From Trichomonas vaginalis G3 (Eukaryota; Parabasalia; Trichomonadida; Trichomonadidae), in the NCBI RefSeq assembly GCF_026262505.1, contig NC_067205.1, positions 10,974,001 through 11,038,000 of the forward strand: a stretch of DNA of 64,000 bases. Direction: 5' to 3'. Position 1 is the stretch's first letter. The number at the start of each line of letters is the position of its first letter. A program made the translations under genes and the position numbers. This document shows positions 10,831 to 20,669 of this stretch, in pieces. The notes beneath the pieces were generated by a model that saw only the letters and a list, made by a program, of their open reading frames with translations, ran no database searches and was not told the origin of the DNA.

Positions 10831-10962
10831 AATATTCTGAGTAATATGACAGATGTTTATATAACACTTTCTCCGGTTTATAGGACCTCTCTCATATTCT
10901 ATCTTGTCATATCAAAACTCATAGTCATGTTTGTCCTCTAAGACTTCATTTATACTAAACAT

Positions 10963-11003
10963 CTTCAGGGCTAGAAGGCACGAAGTGCCTGGAAGCCCCA
11001 CTA

Positions 11004-11059
<56 letters not shown>
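10963..11059. repeat. outer terminal inverted repeat of Polinton copy A
   Basis: Ends in GGAAGCCCCACTACC followed by 54 T. Just inside is the small hairpin AGGCAC-GAA-GTGCCT. The same sequence ends copy B at 45242 and, inverted, starts it at 21432. Host DNA begins at 11060. The T tract differs in length among the three termini seen (54, 36 and 28). Confidence 0.9.
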
Positions 11060-11062
<3 letters not shown>

Positions 11063-11340
11063 TTCTATCGTACATTTATGACTGCTAATGCTTATATCAT
11101 TACTAATTAGAATTTTTATCTTTCGAGATTTTTTTTTAGACAAAATGCAAAATCGTTTCAGAATTATCTAAAAATGCCCCATGTAAATATCATTTCTATC
11201 TACAATATTGTGTTTTAATACTGAATTAAAAATATCAAAATCAGTTCCATCAACCAATTATATAGATCTAAGGAGTAATCATAATTTCATTGATTATCCT
11301 TTATAACCGTAATTTGATCGCTCAATTTCAAAATCTAACC

Positions 11341-12132
11341 ATGACCGATGTTACAGATGAAATATATTATTGGTTTTTGTTTTACAAAGGATCAGTATTA
11401 GTTGAGAAGAACGGAGAAGCAATGAGAATCCCATTACAAAGACAACCACCGATTGAACCTGATTCCGAAACATATATTCATCAGAAGGTTCTTACATTAA
11501 AAGATAAGGATTGCAAAGCATTTGATCTAAAGGATGAAGTTAAAGAATCAAATCGATACGTTTTAGTTGATTTAAGAGCTTCATACTTTTCACTTCCAGA
11601 AGAAGAGTACTTAGCTGCTGGTAAATGCTATCAATATGTACATTGGTACAGAACTAGTAACTTTTGCCCAAGATGCGGCCATAAAATGGAACTTACAGGC
11701 CCAATCAAAAGATTATGCCCCGAATGCAAGTTTTCAAGTCATCCAATTGTTTTCACATGCATATTAGCATTAGTTAGACGTGATAACAAGATCTTATTGG
11801 TTCAATCACGTAGCCACAGAGGAAAATACAACTCATTAGTTGCTGGCTATCTTGAATCCGGCGAAAACCTTGAACAATGCGTCCAAAGAGAAGTTATGGA
11901 AGAAACAGGTCTCACTATCAAGAATCTTCAATACTTTGGAAGCCAATCCTGGCCATATCCATCCCAAATGATGGTTGGCTTTATCTGTGACTACGAAAGT
12001 GGTGAACCAAAGCTTCAGGAATCAGAATTGATCTATGGAGCTTTCTATACAAAGGACGAACTTCCTGAACTTCCTCCTCATCTTAGTTTATCACGTAAGA
12101 TGATTGACTGGTGGGTAGAGAGCCAGAAATAA
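11341..12132 (+). CDS. NudC-type NADH/NAD+ pyrophosphatase (Nudix, zinc ribbon)
   Basis: A 263-aa Nudix hydrolase that splits NADH or NAD+ into NMN(H) and AMP; some family members also remove NAD caps from RNA. The zinc ribbon is CPRC...CPEC near residues 113-131. The Nudix box is complete: G-x5-E-x7-REVMEETGL near residues 178-200. It is followed by SQSWPYPSQ, the version here of the SQPWPFPxS signature that marks the NudC subfamily. Length matches bacterial NudC (about 257 aa). I chose MTDVTDE as start; an in-frame Met 51 bp upstream would add a non-conserved leader. Host gene, convergent with the next gene. It begins about 280 bp from the Polinton terminus and appears whole. Confidence 0.9.
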   Translation: MTDVTDEIYYWFLFYKGSVLVEKNGEAMRIPLQRQPPIEPDSETYIHQKVLTLKDKDCKAFDLKDEVKESNRYVLVDLRASYFSLPEEEYLAAGKCYQYVHWYRTSNFCPRCGHKMELTGPIKRLCPECKFSSHPIVFTCILALVRRDNKILLVQSRSHRGKYNSLVAGYLESGENLEQCVQREVMEETGLTIKNLQYFGSQSWPYPSQMMVGFICDYESGEPKLQESELIYGAFYTKDELPELPPHLSLSRKMIDWWVESQK

Positions 12133-12603
12133 TCTATTCAACATATAAATCAAATAAAAAACTATCTGATACTAAAATTCAAATTTTTTCTTTACGGATT
12201 TTCTGTAATAATATATAAAATCCACACATACATCGATTATACTATCATGGATTCTAGTATCTTGCTTGCAATAGAATATTTTATTTTAATATTAACATAT
12301 TCATTTCATAAAAGATATAAAAATAAGATTACACTTCATTATTTTAATTTTAGAGTTTATTTGAAACATACATGAATTGCCAAATCAATACAGTTGCATT
12401 GTTAAAGTAAGTTTCAATTCAGAGAATATTTAAATCAAAGATAAGAAAACATCCAATATGGAAAAATCATGTCTACATTAAACAATTAAACAGTACACAA
12501 TGTGTTTAAGGTAATTTATGGATGATTTTTAAAAATTTTTAGATGATTTCGTAAATAATTTCTATTTATTAAACAAAAACAACAAAAACAAGAATAATGA
12601 GAC
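12133..12603. other. intergenic region between convergent genes
   Basis: An AT-rich stretch of 471 bp between the stops of two convergent host genes. No reading frame of note, no RNA gene and no clear repeat is seen. Confidence 0.7.
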
Positions 12604-13785
12604 TTAGTCTGTTATGACATGAGGTGGGATGTTAACGTAAACTTGAGATGGAGTGAGACAAATCAAACTTTCATTAGTTTGCTTGCAAACACAAAGAACA
12701 AAACCAACAGGATACATAACTTCTTTTTCCTCCCAAAATTCTATCAATTTTACAAGGTATCGTTTGAAATCAGTTTTAACCAATTTATCACTGGGAACTT
12801 CGCCTCTCAATCCTGATCCAACGATTTCTACTATCATATTCTTTCCTTTCTTACCAATACATGTTACGTAATCACCAGGGTTTATCATAAAAACGTTGTA
12901 TTCATCAGCAGAATACGTTTCTTTGGCTTCGTAGACCTGTGCGGACAAAGCTGACTCGTAGATGTATTTAGGATCGATGTAATTAAAGATGTTGAAGGTT
13001 ATTTCGGCAATTGGCGAAATAAATGGAATTTTACTGAGTTTTTTACCAACAGGACGTGGTTTTAACTCATCAGAGCTCCTTCTCTGAGCATCTACACAAC
13101 TTTGCAATGTTTCTCGATTCAGTTTAATGCTGTTAAAATAGAGATGAATGACTTGCGAAATTTTTATTATGGAATCTATGGAGTTCTGCATGACTTTTTG
13201 GAATTTTTCGATAATAGTCTCGTAGTTCGTCAATAAAACTTCAATTTCGAAGCAATAGCTTCTTCTAGATTTTCCTAATATCGTTGTAGAATTATAACAT
13301 TTCTTTTCGAGTTCTAAACATTCGGATTTCAGTTTATCGATAACATTTATATCTTGTTCTGCTTCAATTTCATGACATTTATCAATATATTTTTGATATA
13401 ATTCCGTATAGCCTTTTTCCACGATTTCTAGCCTTGCTTTTGAGTCTCCTGAAGCTGCTCGAATGTGAGTAGTCATGTAAAAGATTTTGTGTTGAAATTC
13501 ATTGAGTGATTTTAAGAGAATAGATTCAACTTGGTCCATAGCAACGTGAAAACAGCTACCGTGTGCTATGTATGTGCGTAACCATTCCTGTAATGGATGA
13601 AGAAGTTGTGAAATCTGAGGTGGCATACTCTCTCGATGAAATTCGATATCTTCAGACTTTTTAAGCAGCTGAACAATATATGAAAACATAACTATAACTT
13701 TTTTGACTTGTTCTAATATCGCATTTCGTTCATTTAAGTGGTCAATTGCATTAGAAATGATAGTATCGTAGGGAGTTTTAATCAT
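12604..13785 (-). CDS. BAR-like helical protein with C-terminal SH3-like domain
   Basis: A 393-aa host protein. Residues 1-240 are almost all helical with long charged stretches, as in BAR/F-BAR membrane-curving dimers. Near residues 290-345 there is an SH3-like stretch: AKETYSADEYNVFMINPGDY, then GLRGEVPSDKL, which matches the ALYDY...GD...G.VPxxYV pattern of SH3 domains in a degenerate form. Such proteins usually link membrane bending to actin in endocytosis. The start is supported by an initiator TCACTTTT 17 bp upstream. The BAR assignment is inferred from helix content and domain order; the SH3 assignment is firmer. Confidence 0.55.
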   Translation of the reverse strand: MIKTPYDTIISNAIDHLNERNAILEQVKKVIVMFSYIVQLLKKSEDIEFHRESMPPQISQLLHPLQEWLRTYIAHGSCFHVAMDQVESILLKSLNEFQHKIFYMTTHIRAASGDSKARLEIVEKGYTELYQKYIDKCHEIEAEQDINVIDKLKSECLELEKKCYNSTTILGKSRRSYCFEIEVLLTNYETIIEKFQKVMQNSIDSIIKISQVIHLYFNSIKLNRETLQSCVDAQRRSSDELKPRPVGKKLSKIPFISPIAEITFNIFNYIDPKYIYESALSAQVYEAKETYSADEYNVFMINPGDYVTCIGKKGKNMIVEIVGSGLRGEVPSDKLVKTDFKRYLVKLIEFWEEKEVMYPVGFVLCVCKQTNESLICLTPSQVYVNIPPHVITD

Positions 13786-13797
13786 ATTGAAAATAAA

Positions 13798-13804
13798 AAA
13801 GTGA
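13798..13804 (-). promoter_or_regulatory. initiator (Inr) for the BAR/SH3-like gene
   Basis: On the minus strand TCACTTT fits the trichomonad initiator TCA(C/T)(T/A). Its A is at 13802, giving a 5' leader of about 17 nt before the ATG at 13785, typical for this group. Confidence 0.6.
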
Positions 13805-14299
13805 CAATTGTTGTATTTTTTCTGTCTGAATTGTAATTGGATATTCGAATTAAGTCCATTTTCTCACATAAAGGTGATTTTGATTCCTTTTTATTTGTCA
13901 CATGTTACATCACATAAAAATGTCGTTAGCGATTGAAAAGTTTTACCGGTGAATGCCTCTAACTTTTACCGGAAGAACTATTATGATATGAGCATATTCT
14001 ATTGTGAATTTAAGAGGGAAATCCACTGAGTATTTAATGATATTTTCATTTTTGGAATTTAAAATAAGATTCATTCATTCAATCAATCAATATGCTCATA
14101 CAAATTTCATTACACACTTCTGTAGAAGCTACTGTGTCACCGCGAGCAAGCTCCTGCTGAAGTGTGTTACAAACATTCTTGAATCATGAAAGAAATGCGA
14201 AACTGCAGGAATGACTTTCAAGCAAGAGGCTTTCAACATTAAAAATGCTGCTGGTGAACAGTATGCAAATAAGAATAAACTGTTTTAATTTTTCATAAT
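13805..14299. other. intergenic region with a small hairpin and a coding-like scrap
   Basis: AT-rich. A locally GC-richer segment holds inverted arms ACACACTTC (14112-14120) and GAAGTGTGT (14159-14167) around a 38-nt loop, which could be a small structured RNA or chance. At 14211-14288 a 25-codon frame (MTFKQEAFNIKNAAGEQYAN...) has protein-like composition but no recognised family; it may be a relic. Nothing else is seen. Confidence 0.35.
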
Positions 14300-14518
14300 T
14301 ACTGTCAGTGATTTTGAATGGGGATTACGGCTTTACTGTGCTATATTGAATTTTCATGGACCTAAATTGGCAAAGTCCATAATAGGGATGTTTCAATATG
14401 CTTATAAAATATATATAGTATTTAGAACATTTTTTTGTCGAAATTTATGAAAATCAAATTAATGTTTTTTTTAGAATAAACATATAATATCAGAAATTAC
14501 ATATATTATACATTAACA

Positions 14519-16171
14519 AAAAGGGGGGAACTCATTTTTTAGACCAAAAAAGTGGCACCTGAGTATATTGTTTCTGCTTTATCTGATCATTGAAACGGAA
14601 TTGATCCACGTTATTAGTATGAAACAATGATATACTAGGGACTAAAGAATATTAATATTACAAAAACCCAATTATTCGATGTTCAACTCATCATATCTTG
14701 CATTAAAGTTGATACCTTTATTTTTTCGAAATATTACAACAGTAGCAACCTTACGTATTACCAATGATAGCTAGAGTACTGTTTTTGCATAAAAAATTTA
14801 AAACGATATTAAAACAACAGATTGACTAGTCATTCTGGTATAGTATCATGCATATTACCAAGTGATAAAATCTCAAATATCTTAGCTTAACATCCGTTTG
14901 ATTATGAGATACAGATCTAATGTTGCTTGTTAAGTAGCCATAGTCACTAACTTATAACATTATTATGATAAGAAGACTAAATGTGCGAGTTTAATATACA
15001 TTTGATTCAGATTTATTATCGAAAATCAATTCATAATTTATATCTTGAACTCATCTGTGAATAAAATCATGATTTTATTGATTATTTTCTAGATATTTAC
15101 AATATTTTCTAAACATGTGAAGATAATCCTTAATTTGAACCAGAAATAATTTTAAATTACTAACAATGGATGGTTATCTATATATAATAATATATTATTT
15201 TTGATAGTAAACTATGACTGATTTATAATTTAGGAATATATACTTCTTTTCTATATCTTTGAAAAATAGTTATATGATTTTGCTGTATAAGTGATATATT
15301 TTAGTAAAAATATTATAGAATAACAAAAATAAAAAGGTTTTATCAATTTGTAACACAATGAAAATGGTTTATTTCTCTCTAAATTATAAATTTTCAAAAA
15401 AATTAACCTCATTTTTCCAAAAAAAATCGAGAATTAAAAAAAACGACATCATTTCTAGAAAATTGCATAGGCTTTTTCTAAAATGGAAAAAATTTGGAGA
15501 AATTCACCAAGAAGAACTTCATTCTAGGTGTCCAAAGCAATTGCTGTCAGTCAAAAAAACCTCGAAAATTTTAAATATTGATATCGATTTTCATCAATCA
15601 CTTAAAATCGATTGTTTGCAGTCGATGTTATAACATATTATTAAATTTTAATATATTTGAACATACTACAAATCGTTTTTGAAACTTATCAACATTTCGC
15701 GCAATTTAACAATACTCTAACTCTCATACACAGTTCCCATTACCACAGTCTTATTTTAAGAAGAAATGATTAATAAAATCTAAGATCTAACGATTTATTT
15801 ACCCAATTCGAATAATATTTTTAATTATAAATCCTTATTGGTGCATGTTTTATATACAGATGTAGAAAGAAAAACGAATAAAGTGTTACTTCAAAAAAAT
15901 ACCCGAAAGCACCCTAATTAATAAACAATTTACTTTTTTACCATCGAATTTTGCTCGTCTTGAGCCATATTTTTCGTTTAATTTTCATAATACGATAAAA
16001 CATATGGGTTATCAAGTAAAGTATGGATACTTTAGAAGATCATAATATATCTCGAAATCAAACGAAAGCCATTCTATGAGTCCATACACACTATTACTAT
16101 ACTTCATATGTCAAGCATAATGGGAACAATTTTGGTCGATACCTTTGTTGTCGACGAAGTTCCCCCCTTTT
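14519..16171. mobile_element. nested TIR element with 8-bp target duplication CATTAACA
   Basis: Ends are the 14-bp inverted repeats AAAAGGGGGGAACT (14519-14532) and AGTTCCCCCCTTTT (16158-16171). Immediately outside both ends is the direct repeat CATTAACA (14511-14518 and 16172-16179). An 8-bp duplication is usual for hAT-like transposons. The 1653-bp interior is AT-rich; the longest frame (15358-15633, 91 codons, very Lys-rich) shows no transposase features, so the element appears nonautonomous. It inserted into the mariner-like remnant and is therefore the younger of the two. Confidence 0.75.
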
Positions 16172-16255
16172 CATTAACATAAGTGTGGGTATTGATTTAA
16201 CAACTTTGTACCTTAAAATTTCGCTTAGGAAGGAAAAAGGGAAAAAAATAATAAC

Positions 16256-16312
16256 AAAAACTAGAATCGAACTTGATCGCGATGTTATCCAGCTGAACTA
16301 TATCCTATTCAA
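16256..16312 (-). pseudogene. tRNA-like relic lacking an anticodon loop
   Basis: On the minus strand an A-box-like TAGTTCAGCTGG (16289-16300) is followed 15 nt later by a B-box-like AGTTCGATTCT (16263-16273) and then a T run, as in RNA polymerase III genes. Between the boxes is ATCGCGAT, which reads as the two halves of an anticodon stem joined with no loop. The T-stem pairs poorly and no acceptor stem is evident. It cannot be a normal tRNA. It lies in the right arm of the mariner-like remnant. Confidence 0.4.
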
Positions 16313-16975
16313 ATATTGTTATAAAAGAGAATTTAAGATCGCTAAACCCCGCCAATTTTCTAATTCATGCAATTCTCCTCAAATGATATGGATAAATTTA
16401 TTTCATTTAACTACAGGAATATAAATATTATATAAAAATCCAGAATGAGATTTTCGATTTTTACCAATGAAAATTACCTACTATTCTTTATTTTGATTTA
16501 GCCTTTAAATTAGATTTTATTAATATTTATTATAATTTTGGCTTCTCAAAATCACTTTTAGGAAATTTTTCAAAAATCTCACTCAAACTTAATATTCTAA
16601 CTTACCACTATTTATATAAAAGAAATTTTAGATTTATCTTTAAAAATATTATTTTGGACAACCTTGTCACGTTTTTGGCTATTCGGCCACCTATTATCTG
16701 ATGCTTCTATAAGCGCTCTGGCTGAATGATCATTCTAAATATTTTAAAATCGGCGAAAAATATCGACCTCAAAAATTCAATGTGGCCACTCAAAGTTAAA
16801 ATACCCATTCAAAATCACTGACAGTATTTATTCATTTTTAAATGTGAAATTACGTATCACTATCATTTATTACGTATGGCTTATCAATATCATATATAAT
16901 CTACTTGAGACTGTATGTGCGTTTTTACTTATTTAATATTTTTAAGATTTCTTTGCATAAAACAAGACATTCTAG

Positions 16976-19789
16976 ATGGAAATACGACTACCATCAACAA
17001 AAAGTAATAAAATATTCAGGCAACACAAGTTAAATTTCATTTTTTTGAATGGTTGGATGATCTATAATGCTCAAATGATCCAGCTATATAAAGAATTACC
17101 GAGCTTTGCAAACAATGAAAACAAAGAACTCAATCGAAACTTACAAAATGAGTTCAATGAATTCAAAAATTTAATAAATGAATGCGAAGATCTCCAAAAT
17201 AGAGTAAAAGCCATTAAACAACAACACATTGATACTGAAAAATGGCTAACAGATAAAAGAAATGAACTAAATTTACTCGAAAGCCAAATTGACGAAGAAT
17301 TACATAAAATTTCTATGATAAAAGGCGAAAAAGAGAGTATTAAGATCGACATTGATAAATTTAAAGATAAGATAGCATCAGTAAATTGGAAAACACGTGA
17401 AATACAGTCAAAAATTCACATAGCAGAAGATAGAATTCTCTTTTTTGAAGGAAAAGCACAAGAGAATTCAGAGTCACTTAATTATTTTCAAAAAATTGTA
17501 GCAGAGAACGAAGAATTATTAACTGTTTTGCAGAAAAATCATAAAGAAGATGCAATTATTGTAAAAAATATGATTTCGCAGATAGAAAAGCAAGAAAACA
17601 TGCTTAATGTTATGAAGAAGAGACTAGATGACGAAGTTTCTACGACAAAAACCTTACAAACAGAGCTAAATACATTTTCAACGCAATATCAGAAGATTTA
17701 TGACGAAAACCAACAAATTTTACAGCTGATGAATACACCAATATCAACACTGATGTCAATTAACAAAGAGATACAGGAGAAATCCCAATTTTGCAAAGAA
17801 AAACAAGAAAAATACCAAAAAATTTTTGATGAAAATCAGATTGAGAAACAAAATTTGGATCAAATTCTGAAAGAAAACAAAGATTTTGACTTGAAAATTA
17901 AAGATCTTTACAATAAAGTGAATATCGCGACAAATGAACTTGATTTAGAGGAAAATGGACATCAGGAGAACCTGCAGAACATACAGACATTAAGTCATAA
18001 CTTAATTAAGCTTCAAAATGATGAAAAGTTTTATAAAAATCAAAATGAAAAAATTGAATCAGAAATTCAAGTAGAAATGAATAAAAAGGCATACTACCAA
18101 AAGAGATTAGATGATATAAATGCAGTTTATGAGTCGAGAACTGATTATACAACTTATTTACAAGAAATAAAAACAAAATTTCAAAATGAGTTGGAAGAAA
18201 CACAAAATGAACTTAATAAGCGTGATAAACTTATCACGTATTACAAGAATAAGAAGCAGAAACTGATTGATGAAAACATAAAAATCCAAAATCAAATTAT
18301 TGAAATAAATAATGATAAAAAAACAAGAAAACATGTTTCAGACGCACTAACGCACAAAATGATTGAACTAGACGATGTTGTTAACGCTCAAGAAGAAGAA
18401 ATGAATAAAATTAACAAAATTCAACGGAAAATTGAAGAAAAAATCGAACAATACAAAAACATTCCGAAGCCACCAAGTAAATTAACTCAATTACAGTCAG
18501 AAATAATTGAATTGAGAAAAGTTCGGAAAAATTCTAAAGAAAAAGTGATTTCTTCGAAAGAAAGAGTTTCATCTATTGATGTAGAGATAAAGAAACGAAT
18601 AGATCTCAAAGGAAACTTAGAAAAAGAGAAAGAAAATTTAGAAAATCAAATATCAGTTTTAAATCTCGAAATTGAAGCATATAATAGGAGAAATTTTGAT
18701 TCGATCAAAGAAGTACGTGATAAAACAGTCGAAGTCAACCTTTTGAGGCTAAAAATTTCAAATTATTCCGAACCAATTTTAGAATCATCAAAAATCATTG
18801 AAACAGAAGAAGACAAATACAAGCAATTGATAGAATCAGCTAAAACAAGACTAAGGGAACTTGATGAACAACATTTATCAATAATTTCCAGATTAAATTC
18901 CGAAGAAAAGGAAAAACACGAAATTTCGATGAAATTATCAGAAACCAAACACCAGATTGAACTCCAGAAGCTTAGATATGATGAAGAAACAAAGCCAGTT
19001 GCTAAAAATGAAGAAAAAAGTTTTAATATTTCCGAAGTTCTTCTAAATTATACGAAAGAAAGGGAAATTCTTATGAAACGAAAGGAAGAACTCGAAAATA
19101 AGATCCAATCCGCTCTAAATGAGTCAAACGCCCTTCAAAGAGCAACTTTGAAGCTAAATCACATAAATGTTTGTCGAAACAATGAAAAGTTAAGTGAAGA
19201 AAGTGAATACGACCAACTAAAGGACACAATTAAAAAATTGAATGAAGAAATCAAAATTAAAGTTTCAGAATTCAACAAAATGAACTTGAATAGAGAGATA
19301 CTGAAACAGAGACTTGAAAAAACATCGATAGAATCATCAAATATCAACAAAAACATAATGAAAATCGTTTCAAAAATCAAATCTTCAAAAAATGACATTG
19401 AATTCATTGAAAATGAGATTAAAACACAAACAAATGTCATTAATATGCATATTGCCAATCATAGGAATACACAAGGAGTTGATTTGAAACAAAAATATCC
19501 ATTTTCTAAATTTGAGATCCAAATTGAGACCGAAGTCAAAAGAAATACAATAGAAACAGCAATATTTGAGTTACAAGAGCTCTCAAAAGATAACAAAGAA
19601 ATTAAACAAAGAATTCACAACTTCATTTCACAAGAAAAGATAAAACTTCGGCCAACACCTCCACTTCATCCAATTAGTGCTCGTTCATACGTCAGAGCTT
19701 CTCCACAAAGAAATCACAGCAATCCAAACTTTAAATCACAAAGAGAAAGCAAACTCACAATCAAGAACATCACATTAGATATAAAATAA
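16976..19789 (+). CDS. long coiled-coil protein, 937 aa
   Basis: Residues from about 40 to 885 are one long coiled coil rich in Lys, Glu, Gln, Asn and Leu with clear heptad spacing. The last 50 residues form a Pro/Ser/Arg-rich tail (PTPPLHPISARSYVRASPQR). The N-terminus is short and non-helical. Proteins of this type are common in trichomonads and are usually cytoskeletal, Golgi or flagellar-apparatus components; no specific family can be named. The start is uncertain: a second Met about 84 bp downstream (MIYNAQMIQLYKEL) lies nearer the start of the coil. The frame is open throughout. It is a single host gene with no operon-like partner. Confidence 0.75.
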   Translation: MEIRLPSTKSNKIFRQHKLNFIFLNGWMIYNAQMIQLYKELPSFANNENKELNRNLQNEFNEFKNLINECEDLQNRVKAIKQQHIDTEKWLTDKRNELNLLESQIDEELHKISMIKGEKESIKIDIDKFKDKIASVNWKTREIQSKIHIAEDRILFFEGKAQENSESLNYFQKIVAENEELLTVLQKNHKEDAIIVKNMISQIEKQENMLNVMKKRLDDEVSTTKTLQTELNTFSTQYQKIYDENQQILQLMNTPISTLMSINKEIQEKSQFCKEKQEKYQKIFDENQIEKQNLDQILKENKDFDLKIKDLYNKVNIATNELDLEENGHQENLQNIQTLSHNLIKLQNDEKFYKNQNEKIESEIQVEMNKKAYYQKRLDDINAVYESRTDYTTYLQEIKTKFQNELEETQNELNKRDKLITYYKNKKQKLIDENIKIQNQIIEINNDKKTRKHVSDALTHKMIELDDVVNAQEEEMNKINKIQRKIEEKIEQYKNIPKPPSKLTQLQSEIIELRKVRKNSKEKVISSKERVSSIDVEIKKRIDLKGNLEKEKENLENQISVLNLEIEAYNRRNFDSIKEVRDKTVEVNLLRLKISNYSEPILESSKIIETEEDKYKQLIESAKTRLRELDEQHLSIISRLNSEEKEKHEISMKLSETKHQIELQKLRYDEETKPVAKNEEKSFNISEVLLNYTKEREILMKRKEELENKIQSALNESNALQRATLKLNHINVCRNNEKLSEESEYDQLKDTIKKLNEEIKIKVSEFNKMNLNREILKQRLEKTSIESSNINKNIMKIVSKIKSSKNDIEFIENEIKTQTNVINMHIANHRNTQGVDLKQKYPFSKFEIQIETEVKRNTIETAIFELQELSKDNKEIKQRIHNFISQEKIKLRPTPPLHPISARSYVRASPQRNHSNPNFKSQRESKLTIKNITLDIK

Positions 19790-20669
19790 TGTATATATTA
19801 GTTAGAATAAATTTTTTGTTTGTATTTTCAATAATTTTTTTTTATTTTTCTCTCCAAATCCAGATAATTCATGCCCAAAAGTGATAACGACCTTCTTAGT
19901 TAGGTTATAGACATCGAAAGTGGCTTCTTTAGCATTGTCAGGCGAATCATAAAATGTCTATGATGAAATAGTACTTCCATAACATCACTTGGGTAATTTA
20001 GCCAAAATCACATTAATGCAAGTTTGCTTTTGCTTGTTCTAGTAACAAGTGAAATTTGATTTCGGTTTTGAGAGTTTTTCAGCCCTTAGAATCATATCGA
20101 GGTCGAATTTGTTGAATTGGGACTCTGTTACAGAGCAAAAACAGTTTTTGGATTTGAATTGAGCGATTTGTCATGATGAATATAGGAAAATATCACGGAT
20201 AATATTAAATTTCGAGAGTATAATCTTTGGTATCATGAAGTATTTAGTTACTTCTATCATACCAACTTTAATTCTAGAATATATCGTAATTCTAATAAAG
20301 CGCTAATTTTGAAGGCGCGACCTAAAAACAGATATCAAATGATAAGTTGTTCTACATTTGGCGCCCAGAACTCCCAATTTTGCACTACAATGGCAACAAT
20401 TTGCTTAGAATTTTTTTATTTTTGAATCGAAAATAATCGTCCTATAGGTTTTGTTTATTGAAAAAACACAAAAAGTGCCATTAATCATTTGAAAGGGCAC
20501 GTGACTATAATTTTTTCCTCATTTAATGTACACATATCAGGCATTATCTTTTTCCTGAAATGCGGTGTACTTTCTTTTCCTTCAATTATTTTGTGAGGAT
20601 ATCAATTTTTTTGTGATTTGAAAATTTTCTGGGTATTCAATTTTGATTCTTGGTTTCATTTCACTTCGA
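19790..20669. other. intergenic region with a possible minus-strand gene relic
   Basis: Mostly AT-rich without repeats. On the minus strand 19844-19951 stays open with protein-like composition (YDSPDNAKEATFDVYNLTKK, then a Gly/Phe-rich end), but stops lie just upstream and no start is seen. It may be the remains of a host gene; the family is not recognised. Nothing else is seen up to the initiator at 20661. Confidence 0.25.
20661..20667 (+). promoter_or_regulatory. initiator (Inr) that fixes the start of the HTH gene
   Basis: TCACTTC fits the trichomonad initiator; its A at 20663 lies 7 nt before the ATG at 20670. This excludes the in-frame Met at 20643, which lies upstream of the inferred transcription start. 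Confidence 0.6.

Larger units (their letters stand above)
1..11059 (-). mobile_element. Polinton/Maverick copy A, partial (one terminus in window)
   Basis: A virus-like Polinton that enters from the left edge and ends at the poly-T tract 11006-11059. Read inward from that terminus it carries a repeat-rich end, a large Gln-rich protein, major capsid protein, a small unknown gene, penton-like protein, HNH nuclease, two small conserved genes and the A32/FtsK-like packaging ATPase. Gene order and sequence match copy B (21432-45242) in opposite orientation, except that copy B has a helicase instead of the HNH gene. By eye the shared genes differ at only a few percent of residues, so both insertions look recent. 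It is broken: about half its visible genes are interrupted, with under ten breaks. Its target duplication cannot be tested because the other end lies outside the window. Confidence 0.9.
14302..16824. mobile_element. Tc1/mariner-like DNA transposon remnant with a nested element
   Basis: Perfect inverted repeats of 23 bp at 14300-14322 and 16804-16826 begin TACTGTCAGTGATTTTGAAT. Taking the outer TA as target duplication leaves ends starting CTGTCAGTG, as in Tc1/mariner elements. Similarity between the two ends continues less perfectly for about 40 bp further inward (shared ATTGAATTTT). The inside is mostly occupied by another element (14519-16171); without it only about 860 bp remain, too short for a transposase, and I see none. 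This is therefore a nonautonomous or internally deleted copy. Confidence 0.65.

Noticed and set aside
10955-11143. Frame with a long Lys run at the Polinton end
   Set aside because: The Lys run is the terminal T tract read on the minus strand.
14004-14189. 61-codon frame
   Set aside because: No start context, poor composition, and it runs through a hairpin; treated as chance.
15358-15633. 91-codon Lys-rich frame inside the nested TIR element
   Set aside because: AT-driven composition with no catalytic motif of a transposase.
16185-16424. 79-codon frame downstream of the nested element
   Set aside because: It crosses the tRNA-like relic and has no plausible promoter or domain.
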